A stretch of 64,000 bases of DNA, from NCBI RefSeq assembly GCF_003860465.1, contig NZ_CP034186.1, forward strand, positions 248,001 through 312,000. The letters are read 5' to 3'. The DNA is from Deinococcus psychrotolerans. GTDB lineage: Bacteria > Deinococcota > Deinococci > Deinococcales > Deinococcaceae. The translations under genes and the position numbers were made by a program. The notes beneath the pieces were generated by a model. It did no database searches and was not told the DNA's origin. It saw only the letters and a list, made by a program, of their open reading frames with translations. Each line of letters starts with the position of its first letter. Positions within the stretch are counted from its first letter, which is position 1. Shown here one piece after another: positions 1 through 7,329 of the stretch.

Positions 1-2
1 AT

Positions 3-668
3 TTAGACGCTGTTCGCTAGGAGCGTCTGCAACATCTGCCGCACGGCCTCAAGTTCGTCCTCATTGATGGTGTGGCCCATTCGCGGGTAGATGCGCTTGT
101 CCACCGTCGCGCCGTGTTCAGCGAGCACCCCGGCGCTTTCCTCCACGCGCCGTAGCGGAATATGACCGTCCACATCGCTGCACCCGATAAAGACGGGTGT
201 GCCGTCCAAGTGGCCGATGGCGTCGCGAGGAGTGCCGTCCGGGCCGATCAGGCCGCCCGAGAAGGCGAAAACGCCGCCGTAGCGCCGGGCGTGACGGGCC
301 ACGTATTCCAGCGCTAGGCACGCGCCCTGCGAGAAGCCGCCGATGACGATGTTCGCAGGTGCGATGCCCTGCCCGCCCAGCGTATTCACCACGTCGTCAA
401 TGGCCTGCAAGCCCGACGACAGGCCGGGTTCGTTGCGCTCCAGCGGGGCCAGAAAGCTCTGCGGGTACCAAGTGTGGCCCTGAGCCTGCGGGGCGAGGTA
501 CGCCAGGGTGGGCACGCCAAACTGCTGCGAGAGGCCCAGCATGTCCTCGGCGCTGCCTCCGCGTCCGTGAATCAGGATCACAGCAGCGCGCGCTTCTGTC
601 AGGGCGGGGCCCGTGGACCTTACCGGCTGGCCCTGGTGGAGGCCGCTGATCTGGGAACGCTCAGGCAT
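3..668 (-). CDS. Phospholipase/carboxylesterase-family hydrolase (MhqD-like)
   Basis: A 221-residue alpha/beta hydrolase of the small carboxylesterase family. The nucleophile elbow GFSQG places the catalytic Ser at residue 113. Asp167 (in DGHIP) and His199 (in MGHT) complete the likely triad. No signal peptide, so it is cytoplasmic. Its start lies inside the end of the upstream dioxygenase gene (8-base overlap), so the two are probably translationally coupled. In Bacillus subtilis the mhqED pair combines this hydrolase type with a ring-cleaving dioxygenase under a MarR repressor responding to quinones. The same three families here suggest a similar role, but the substrate is inferred only. 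Confidence 0.88.
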   Translation of the reverse strand: MPERSQISGLHQGQPVRSTGPALTEARAAVILIHGRGGSAEDMLGLSQQFGVPTLAYLAPQAQGHTWYPQSFLAPLERNEPGLSSGLQAIDDVVNTLGGQGIAPANIVIGGFSQGACLALEYVARHARRYGGVFAFSGGLIGPDGTPRDAIGHLDGTPVFIGCSDVDGHIPLRRVEESAGVLAEHGATVDKRIYPRMGHTINEDELEAVRQMLQTLLANSV

Positions 669-1641
669 TCTGCCCGCCGATGGTTACGCCGTACTCGTGG
701 TTCACGATGGGCCTGACCCGCGCCTCAATGGACGCGCGCTTGCTCTCGTACCACGCGGGCAACTTCAGGTGTTTGCCCAGTTCGTCCACACGCTCGTCGT
801 CAGGGAAGCCGGGGGCGTCGGTGGCGATTTCGAACAGGATGCCGGAGTGTTCCCGGAAGTAAATGGAGTGGAAATACTGTCGATCCTGCACCGGAGTCAC
901 ATCGTACCCGTGTTCGCTGAGCAGTTTCTGGTATTCCAGTTGCTCAGTGTCGTCCACGGTGCGCAGCGCGACGTGGTGAACGCTGCCCGCGCTGAATTGC
1001 CCGTGCGGTTTGCCAGGGCGCTCGACCAGATCCACGTACAGTCCCACACCCTCTGACTGGCCCCTGAAGCGGGTTCGCAGGCCCTCGGCGTCCGGCTCAC
1101 TACCAACTTTGCTAAACCCCAGCGGCCCGGTCAGCAGCGCCTCGGTACGCGCGGTCTGTCCCACCCAGCCGGTGACACTGTGAAAACCGCGCAGGGCGTG
1201 TTCGCGGGGCACCGGGCTGTTCGGCCAGAAGCGGGGCACGTCCGCGCCGTCCTCAAAGACCAGCTCGATCCACAGGCCATCGGGGTCTTCGAATCGGACG
1301 GCGGGGCTGCCAAAGCGCACCTCTTCGGTAAAGGTAATCTCAAAGCTGTTCAGGCGGGCCTTCCAGTAGTCCTGGGAGGCGACGGGGGCAGCGTAGGCAG
1401 CGGCCACGATCTCGCCGTTGCCGCGCCGTCCCCTGACCGCATTGGCCCAGGGAAAGTAGGTCATGATGGTGCCGGGCGCGCCGGTTTCATCGCCGTAGTA
1501 CAGGTGATAGGTGCCGGGGTCATCAAAATTGACGGTGACCTTGACCAGGCGTTGGCCGAGCACCTGGGTAAAGAAGTCGACATTCTTCTGGGGATCGCTC
1601 GCCATTACAGTGAGGTGGTGGAGTCCTTGAATGGGATTCAT
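661..1641 (-). CDS. Ring-cleaving dioxygenase, glyoxalase (VOC) superfamily (MhqE/MhqO-like)
   Basis: 326 residues with two vicinal-oxygen-chelate modules. The first starts at GLHHLTVMASD near residue 6, the second around residues 150-290. Likely Fe(II) ligands, by analogy with PcpA/LinE-type extradiol dioxygenases, are the His in HHLTV, the His in VHHVALR and the Glu in FEIATD. Such enzymes open hydroquinone- or catechol-type rings. It is the first gene of a two-gene operon with the carboxylesterase downstream, divergent from a MarR regulator gene. That supports quinone or aromatic stress detoxification, but the actual substrate cannot be read from sequence. Confidence 0.9.
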   Translation of the reverse strand: MNPIQGLHHLTVMASDPQKNVDFFTQVLGQRLVKVTVNFDDPGTYHLYYGDETGAPGTIMTYFPWANAVRGRRGNGEIVAAAYAAPVASQDYWKARLNSFEITFTEEVRFGSPAVRFEDPDGLWIELVFEDGADVPRFWPNSPVPREHALRGFHSVTGWVGQTARTEALLTGPLGFSKVGSEPDAEGLRTRFRGQSEGVGLYVDLVERPGKPHGQFSAGSVHHVALRTVDDTEQLEYQKLLSEHGYDVTPVQDRQYFHSIYFREHSGILFEIATDAPGFPDDERVDELGKHLKLPAWYESKRASIEARVRPIVNHEYGVTIGGQNA

Positions 1642-1716
1642 ACATCCATTTTGACTTTAATATTTAACTGTATAGTGACTTATGATTCAAATTAAACTTT
1701 TTCTGGAGCCTTTAGA
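1642..1716. promoter_or_regulatory. Divergent promoter/operator region, dioxygenase vs MarR gene
   Basis: A 75-base AT-rich spacer between the divergent genes. It holds direct repeats of TGACTT (about 1652 and 1676) and outer TTTAAT/ATTAAA boxes (1656 and 1691). On the minus strand TTGAAT is followed after 17 bases by TTAAAT, a weak sigma-70-like match. This is the natural place for MarR autoregulation. The exact operator is not resolved by eye. Confidence 0.45.
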
Positions 1717-2154
1717 GTGGCAGCGATGACCGAGGAAGCTTTGAACAACGCGCTGCAGCAGCCCGCCATCCGGCTGTGGCGGCGCTTGGTCTTTACTACG
1801 CAGAACAAGATTCGTGAGGTGGAAACCGCGCTGGCTCCGCTGGAACTGACCATGACCGAGTTTGACCTGCTGGCCGTTCTGCGCCGGTTTGACGGCGCGA
1901 CGCAACAGGAGGTGGCCCAGCGACTGCTGTTCACTGAGGCCAATATGTCCTACCACGCCAAACGCCTGAGCGTGCGTGGTCTGATTGAGAGGCGCACTGC
2001 TGGAAAGTGCAAGCAGCTAACGCTGACCGACGCTGGCCGGACGCTGGTGGAACGCGCCCTGCCCACGGTCATCGAGCTGCATGAGGCTCAGTTTTCTGAC
2101 TTGAACCAGGAAGAGCTTGGTGTACTGCGGGGACTGCTGAGCCGCCTGAGATAA
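1717..2154 (+). CDS. MarR-family transcriptional regulator
   Basis: 145 residues with the MarR winged helix: an N-terminal dimerisation helix, a recognition helix around TEANMSYHAKRLSVRGLIERR and the wing ending in LTDAGR. Start chosen as GTG at 1717 because GGAG at 1705-1708 sits 8 bases upstream. The ATG nine bases later is too far from it. It is divergent from the dioxygenase/carboxylesterase operon, so it is probably the repressor of that operon and of itself, like MhqR. No Cys is visible, which would argue for ligand sensing rather than thiol oxidation. Confidence 0.88.
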   Translation: MAAMTEEALNNALQQPAIRLWRRLVFTTQNKIREVETALAPLELTMTEFDLLAVLRRFDGATQQEVAQRLLFTEANMSYHAKRLSVRGLIERRTAGKCKQLTLTDAGRTLVERALPTVIELHEAQFSDLNQEELGVLRGLLSRLR

Positions 2155-2307
2155 GAATGAGACTTGACTACCGAATACGTACTTATGCTCGTTCACTGTC
2201 CCTCAGAACCACGCGCGTCAAGTCCATCCATCCTCACTTCCGCGTCTTTAGAGATGCCACCACTTGACGCTTGATCAGCGTCTGGAACTGCACTGTAACT
2301 TCGTGAT

Positions 2308-2668
2308 TCACCGCTTTCTTGCAACCACCTCTTTGAGGATCAAATTATCGAGCGACAGATCCGCCACCAGCCTTTTGAGTCGGCGATTTTCTTGCTCCAA
2401 CAAACGAGGGCCGTTTAGTTTCGTCCTTGGTTATCCCGCCGTAATATGCCTTCCATTGGTGAATCTTCGTCACTCCGACGCCCGCTGTTCTTGCAACCTC
2501 GCCAATTGGTTGACCTGCTTCACTGAATCAGAACGTCCAGCATTTGCTGTGAGAATTGGCGTGCCTAGGCGCGTCCGTCCACGACGATTCGGTGTACCGT
2601 TTCCCTTTCATCGTTCCTCCAGATTGCCACTGAATTCGCAACTTTTCTGAACCAAGATTCGGGGGTCA
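2308..2668 (-). pseudogene. Decayed IS3-family element (second type), orfA remnant and outer end
   Basis: The complementary strand from ATG at 2611 reads the start of an IS3-type OrfA (MKGKRYTES), then, after frameshifts, GEVARTAGVGVTKIHQWKAY and finally LEQENRRLKRLVADLSLDN up to a stop at 2308. At least two frameshifts break it and OrfB is absent. The outer end reads TGACCCCCGAATCT from 2668 inward. A closely similar end plus leader lies at 41103-41162, so this was a multi-copy element in this genome. Confidence 0.75.
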
Positions 2669-2764
2669 CGTCATCTCACTGTACAGTCCCGATTTCAATC
2701 TATTGATAGCGGCTTAAATTGGGGTTTGCGCCATGAGGTGTTGTGGGAACCGGATGTAGCGGAT

Positions 2765-2902
2765 TCACTGCCACCCTGATCGAAGCCGGGTTTTGAGTTC
2801 TTTGGTTGTCTTGGCGCAGAAATTTCCCAAGATATTGCGCTTGATGTAGGCCCAGACTTTCTCAATTGGATTGAGTTCTGGCGAGTAGGGCGGCAAGTAG
2901 AC
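2765..2902 (-). pseudogene. IS630-family transposase C-terminal fragment
   Basis: The minus strand encodes LPPYSPELNPIEKVWAYIK followed by RNILGNFCAKTTKELKTRLR and a stop. This is the hallmark end of IS630/Tc1-type DDE transposases, containing the third catalytic acidic residue. The rest of the gene is missing because the IS3-type element starts at 2904, immediately after the preserved codons. It is therefore a dead remnant. Confidence 0.8.
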
Positions 2903-2910
2903 CTGATCTG

Positions 2911-3849
2911 TCAAGGGTTTGGTGGAGGCTCAGTTCGGGATGGGGGCTTGCTCCTCAAAGGCCGCCGGGGACCGGTAGCCCAACGCGGAGTGACGACGCT
3001 GGCGGTTGTAGAACACCTCAATCCACTCGAAGACCTCCGTTCGTGTCTGGGCACGGCCCACTGCGCCTTTCCAAGTTCCAGTTCCGTCTTCAACGTCGCG
3101 AAGAAGCTCTCCTGAACGGCGCTATCCCAGCATTCTCCTTTCTCGCTCATGCTCTGCACCGCGTGCAGTCTGTCCAGCGCCTCCTTGTACACCTCACTCG
3201 TGTATTGGCTCCCCCTATCTGAATGGTGGAGCAGCCCTCCTGGTGGCTGTCGACGCTCTACGGCCATTCCCAACGCCGCTGTAACCAGCGGCGTGTGGAG
3301 TCGCTCATTCAGCGCCCAGCCGACGATTTTCCGTGAGTACAGGTTCATGACCGTGGCCAGGTACAGCCAACCCTCCCGGGTGGGTAAATACGTGATGTCC
3401 GTCGCCCATTTCTGATTCGGATCATCGGCGTCAAAATTCCTGGCAAGAAGATTTTCTGCGACTGGATGGGATGATTTTGCTTTGGTCGTCGTCCGGAACT
3501 TTTGCTTCCCTCGCGCGACAAGCTGAGCTTGTCGTATCAGGCGTCCGATGCGCTCACGGCTCACCTGCTCTCCCTGCTCACAGAGGTCTGCTTTGATGCG
3601 CAACGCACCGTACGTCCCGCGGCTGTCCTCGAAGCTTTTCCTGATTCTGGCCGTCAAACTTCGGTCTTTTGCGATTCTCTCGCTGTCTGGCCTTCCCCGC
3701 AAAGCGTAATACCCACTGATGCTGACATCGAGAACTCGGCACACGCGTTCCACTGGGAATTCATCGTGATGCCGGGCGATGAAGCGAAAAATCAGGGTTG
3801 CTTGGCGAAAAAGCGGGCAAGCGTCCTCAAGGGCGTCTGTTCTGCCCAA
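2911..3849 (-). pseudogene. IS3-family OrfB transposase, C-terminal frameshift
   Basis: 312 codons with an rve-type DDE core: WATDITYLPT, HHSDRGSQYTS and [14 protein letters not shown] supply D, D and E. After ELGKAQWAV the frame becomes non-homologous ([10 protein letters not shown]...). A neighbouring frame reads the expected IS3 tail ([20 protein letters not shown]) and would stop at 2930. A single-base indel near codon 265 therefore removed the conserved C-terminus. The second copy at 41544-42482 has the same lesion. The catalytic residues are retained but the lost tail probably impairs function. Confidence 0.8.
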
Positions 3850-4142
3850 GATAGACCAGTGCTTTTTTCAGGATATCCCGTTCCTGTCGTGCAATTTCCA
3901 GCTCCCGTTCGAGTTCTTTAAGACGAGCCTCCTGTGGTGAGAGGGCGGGGATCCCCCCGCCCAGTGAATACAGGGCGGCCAGCGGCCGTTTGATGGTCTT
4001 GCTGTTGCTTCCAACGCACGACGTAGTGAGGAGGAACGCCGAGATCACGGGCGATCTGAGCGCAACTCTTACCGGTCGTGCGAACCAAGCGGACAGCTTC
4101 GTATTTGAACTCAGCGGTGAACTTCTGCTTGGATACGGACAT
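3827..4142 (-). pseudogene. IS3-family OrfA, frameshifted at a G6 run
   Basis: The first half (MSVSKQKFTAEFKYEAVRLV...) is a typical HTH OrfA from ATG 4142. The second half (SPQEARLKELERELEIARQE...LGQNRRP), a leucine-zipper-like segment ending at 3827, lies in another frame. The two frames meet in a run of six G at about 3948-3953. Removing one G restores a continuous protein. Either the copy is broken or slippage at the run rejoins the frames. It overlaps orfB slightly, as usual for IS3. Confidence 0.75.
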
Positions 4143-4203
4143 TCTGTCCTCCAGTGTCGATCACACTGAACTTACCCCCCACTAAACCCTACTCACATCA
4201 CAC

Positions 4204-4620
4204 CTAAGCCGCTTGTCTTGGAAGATGTTGACATTGGGAGTTCTCTTTTCCATCTGCTAGCCGAACGTAAACGGCGGCGAAGCGACCTGAAAGCGCCCCT
4301 TGGTGCCGTGACGCTAGATCCACGTTGCGTTGTGCCAGACGACTTCGCTCAGCGCTTGCACGACCGCCAAACGGTCGTGACGTGGTCGGGTATTTCGGCC
4401 TTCGACCTCTGAAGTGCCTAAGAATTGGACTCAGACGCACTTCAGCTGGATATACCGTTTGCGTTCGCGTGATGCCGCCTGACCAAAATAGTACCCGCGC
4501 ACTGAGTGCCTGACGAAATCGAGCATTGACGCCGTATCCCGCAGCAGCCAACACCACGCCAAAGGTGACATATTCGCGGACACAATCAAGTTTGCGGAGC
4601 GCCAATTCCCATTTAGTCAA
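4204..4620 (-). pseudogene. IS701-type transposase fragment
   Basis: 138 codons on the minus strand resembling the middle of IS701/IS4-superfamily DDE transposases: FGVVLAAAGYGVNARFRQAL (normally VLADAGYG, so the catalytic Asp position reads Ala), then GITRTQTVYP and a tail RFAAVYVRLADG. Both ends are missing. An IS5-type element lies upstream from 4633 and the IS3-type element ends at 4200. It is an old remnant trapped between two insertions. Confidence 0.65.
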
Positions 4621-4632
4621 CGGTGATCAGTA

Positions 4633-5558
4633 GACCTCTTGCGAAAGTCATGATTGGCAGGCTCGCGTAAGGTTGCAGAGGGCTGCGATCAGCTGAACTC
4701 GGAGAGCGAAACGACGACGTCGATGGCGATACACGCCCTTGAGCACGCGAAAGACTTCCATGCGACGAATCACGTGCTCCATCCCTTGGCGGGTATAGGC
4801 CAGTTCCCGATTCTCCTGACGCTGTTGAGTACAGAGAGGCGACGCCCGCGTTGCCTTTTGAGTGGTGATGGCGCGCCTGTGGCGAAGCCACAGGCCTTGA
4901 TAACCGGCATCCCCGATCACGGCCGTGTCGTGGGGGAAGCGCACGCCGGACTGCCGGAATAGCTTCAGCTCATGAACCGCTCCAGCGCTTGTCGCTGTGC
5001 CGAGGATCCGCTGCGTCACGGTACAGATGAGCAGTTGGAACTTCAGTGTGTGCTGCTTTTTCTTGCCACTGTACCAGCGCCGCTGCTGTCTTGTGCAGAA
5101 CGGCAACCTATCGGGCCTGCACACTTTTTTAGGTCGTTCACACGGTACTTCGGAGGCACCGACTGCGACAATGCTGTAGACGATCTGCGCTTCTTGAAAC
5201 ACGCGCTTTTTGGGCATCTGGACTTGCGGACTGGCAATCAGCGCTGCCTCGACACGTTCCACCGTGCGGTGCACGGTGGCCTCATGGACACCCCAGTCAT
5301 TGCCCAAGTGCGCGAACGTACGATATTCACGCCAAAATTTCAGGGTCATCAGGAGCTGCTCAGCCAAGCTGAGTGCCGCTGGGCGGCCAGATTTCTTCTT
5401 CCGTTCTTCTCGTTCAATCAGGACAGCCTCCATCTCAGCGAAGGTCTCAGGATGTACCCCAGTGCGTCGACGGGACTGCTTGCGGTTCATCTTCAGCGTG
5501 CGTGTCAGGCGTTCTTGCTCCACCCTCTAAGCTTAGCCTGCGACTTTCGCAAGAGGTC
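4633..5558 (-). mobile_element. Complete IS5-family element with TA target duplication
   Basis: A 926-bp element with perfect 17-bp terminal inverted repeats: GACCTCTTGCGAAAGTC at 4633-4649 and its complement at 5542-5558. It is flanked by TA on both sides (4631-4632, 5559-5560). One transposase gene fills it. A truncated relative with nearly identical ends is at 41165-41536. Confidence 0.85.
4648..5523 (-). CDS. IS5-family transposase, first catalytic Asp apparently replaced by Gly
   Basis: 291 residues from GTG at 5523 (an in-frame ATG at 5490 is an alternative). Family landmarks are LSLAEQLLMTLKFWREYRTF, then VAVGASEVPCERP where related transposases read a DA(S/T)E motif, then YSGKKKQHTLK, VIGDAGYQGL (second D) and MEHVIRRMEVFRVLKG (E). 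The Gly in place of the first catalytic Asp predicts an inactive enzyme, although the ends and target duplication are intact. There is no other visible damage. Confidence 0.85.
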   Translation of the reverse strand: MEQERLTRTLKMNRKQSRRRTGVHPETFAEMEAVLIEREERKKKSGRPAALSLAEQLLMTLKFWREYRTFAHLGNDWGVHEATVHRTVERVEAALIASPQVQMPKKRVFQEAQIVYSIVAVGASEVPCERPKKVCRPDRLPFCTRQQRRWYSGKKKQHTLKFQLLICTVTQRILGTATSAGAVHELKLFRQSGVRFPHDTAVIGDAGYQGLWLRHRRAITTQKATRASPLCTQQRQENRELAYTRQGMEHVIRRMEVFRVLKGVYRHRRRRFALRVQLIAALCNLTRACQS

Positions 5559-5560
5559 TA

Positions 5561-5649
5561 GTAAGGTTTTACATTCAATAGAAGGAATCCCAAGAGCATC
5601 ACTACTGCACACAGAACTCGGCGGCCCTCAAAGGCATTTAAAAAGCAAA
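5561..5649. other. Short spacer after IS5-type element
   Basis: Eighty-nine bases between the IS5-type element and the stop codon of the leftward binding-protein gene. No clear terminator hairpin or gene seen. Confidence 0.4.
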
Positions 5650-7185
5650 TTATTTCTTAATCCACACGTCTTTCAAGCTTTCCAGCGAGCCGTTGGCATA
5701 ATGTTCATACCCCTGAACAGCAGGGCGCACCAGCTCATACTGCTGATTGGCGTCGATAAAGACGTACCCGACCTGCTCGGAGATCAGCTGCTGAACTTGC
5801 TGATAAATAACCTTGCGCTTGGCCTGATCTGTGGTGCGCCGACCTGCTTCGAGGAGCGTGTCGACCTGCTTGTTGGAAAAGCTCTGCACATTGAATTTTT
5901 CGCCGGTATGAAACTGATTGTAGAAGAAGTCGTCAGGATCGGTGCTGCCCACCCAGCCGAGCAAGACCGCATCGAAGTTTTTATTGATGAAGTCGTTGAG
6001 GAACAGCCCCCACTCCATCGGTACAACCTGCACTTTGATGTTCAGCGGTTGAAGTTGGGCCTGAATCGCTTGGGCAATGTTCACCTGCGATTTGTAATCG
6101 GCCCCGACCTTGATGGTCATCGAGAATCCGTCTTTGTAGCCAGCCGCGATCATCAACTGTTTGGCCTTGTCCAGATTGGTGACCTGCACTTTGCAAGTGG
6201 CATGGGCCCAGCTGAAAGAGGGCACCGAACCGCAATTGAGCGGCGTGCCGTGGCCGAACAGCGCCGTCTTGACGATCGAGTCGCGGTCGATGGCGTAGGA
6301 GATCGCCTGACGCACCCGCACATCGCTGAACGGTTTTACCTTGTTGTTGAGGCTCATCTCATCGTAGTTGCTGCTGGAGCCGCCGACCAGCTTGACGCTG
6401 GAATTGGTCTTGAGGCTGTCGATCTGGTTAAATGGCACGCTCATGGCGATATCGGTCAGCCCGCTTTGGAGATTGATGATCCGGCTGACGTCGTCTTTGA
6501 CGGCCTTGAAGACCAACTGATCGACGTAAGGCTGATTCTTTTCCCAGTAGTAGGGGTTGCGTTCCAGCGTGACCGAGTCGCCGGGCACCCAGCGCACGAA
6601 CTTGAATGGGCCGGAGCCGAGCGGCACTTTGTTGAGATCCTTGCCCTCGGCGTAGCCGCTCGGCATGACGCCCATGGTCTGGTCGGCCATCTTGATCAAG
6701 AACGGCGCAAAAGAAGCCTTGAGCTTGATCACCACCTGATTGGGGCTGGGCGCTTCGATGCTGGTGATATTCAGCAGGTCGCCGCGCCGAGGAGAAGCCA
6801 GTTTGGGATCAAGGACACGCTTGATCGAGTACACCACGTCCCGGCTGGTCAGGGCGCGGCCATCCGAGAACTTGACGCCAGGGCGCAGGGTAAAGGTGTA
6901 AGTCTTGCCATCGGCGCTGATTTTCCAGCTCTGGGCGATTGCGGGCGCAGGCTGACCGTCCGGGGTGATCGTCGTCAGCGAATCGTAGATCTGATCCACC
7001 ACAACCGACGACGAAGCTGCCGAAAGGGTTGCCGGATCCAGCCCCACGATATCGGCCTGCTGCGCGACCGTGAGTGTGCCGCCGCGCACAGGCGCACCTT
7101 GAGACTGGGCAGCGCCGTTCGTGCTGGCTGCCATGAAGGCCGTGAGGAGAAGAACCGATAACGAACGCTGAGACAAATGAGACAT
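5650..7185 (-). CDS. ABC transporter substrate-binding protein, family 5 (oligopeptide/dipeptide type)
   Basis: 511 residues with a Sec signal peptide (SLSVLLLTAFMAASTNGAAQ) and the SBP_bac_5 fold: GGTLTVAQQADIVGLDPA at the N-terminus, YTFTLRPGVKFSDGR and the YDSLTTITPDGQPAPAIAQ block. It binds peptides or related solutes at the cell surface. Start supported by AAGGAG 8 bases upstream. No permease or ATPase gene of this family is adjacent, so it either serves a transporter encoded elsewhere or was separated by the IS activity just downstream. It is divergent from prolyl oligopeptidase, consistent with peptide use. Confidence 0.92.
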   Translation of the reverse strand: MSHLSQRSLSVLLLTAFMAASTNGAAQSQGAPVRGGTLTVAQQADIVGLDPATLSAASSSVVVDQIYDSLTTITPDGQPAPAIAQSWKISADGKTYTFTLRPGVKFSDGRALTSRDVVYSIKRVLDPKLASPRRGDLLNITSIEAPSPNQVVIKLKASFAPFLIKMADQTMGVMPSGYAEGKDLNKVPLGSGPFKFVRWVPGDSVTLERNPYYWEKNQPYVDQLVFKAVKDDVSRIINLQSGLTDIAMSVPFNQIDSLKTNSSVKLVGGSSSNYDEMSLNNKVKPFSDVRVRQAISYAIDRDSIVKTALFGHGTPLNCGSVPSFSWAHATCKVQVTNLDKAKQLMIAAGYKDGFSMTIKVGADYKSQVNIAQAIQAQLQPLNIKVQVVPMEWGLFLNDFINKNFDAVLLGWVGSTDPDDFFYNQFHTGEKFNVQSFSNKQVDTLLEAGRRTTDQAKRKVIYQQVQQLISEQVGYVFIDANQQYELVRPAVQGYEHYANGSLESLKDVWIKK

Positions 7186-7329
7186 GACGCACTCCTTGGC
7201 AAAAGCCAGATAGCAATGAATGAAGCTGTAAGTACTGCTCAGTGTGGTCCTTGAATGAAACTATGTCAAGCGCCAATGTCTGGGTTGATCTCATTCATGC
7301 AGGCCGCGTTTTTTGTTACAGTGCTGGAG

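Larger units (their letters stand above)
2904..4200 (-). mobile_element. IS3-family element, full-length copy (copy 1)
   Basis: About 1297 bp bounded by imperfect inverted repeats: TGATCTGTCAAGGGTTTGGT at 2904, and the reverse complement of 4181-4200 reads TGATGTGAGTAGGGTTTAGT. It holds orfA and orfB on the minus strand. It lies between an IS630 fragment and an IS701 fragment. No convincing target duplication is visible. A near-identical truncated copy in the same orientation is at 41537-42556. Both reading frames carry frameshifts, so self-mobility is doubtful. Confidence 0.85.

Noticed and set aside
4972..7161. A 729-codon plus-strand frame spanning the IS5-type element and the binding-protein gene
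   Set aside because: It is antisense to two genes with recognised domains and crosses the IS end, so it cannot be an ancestral protein.
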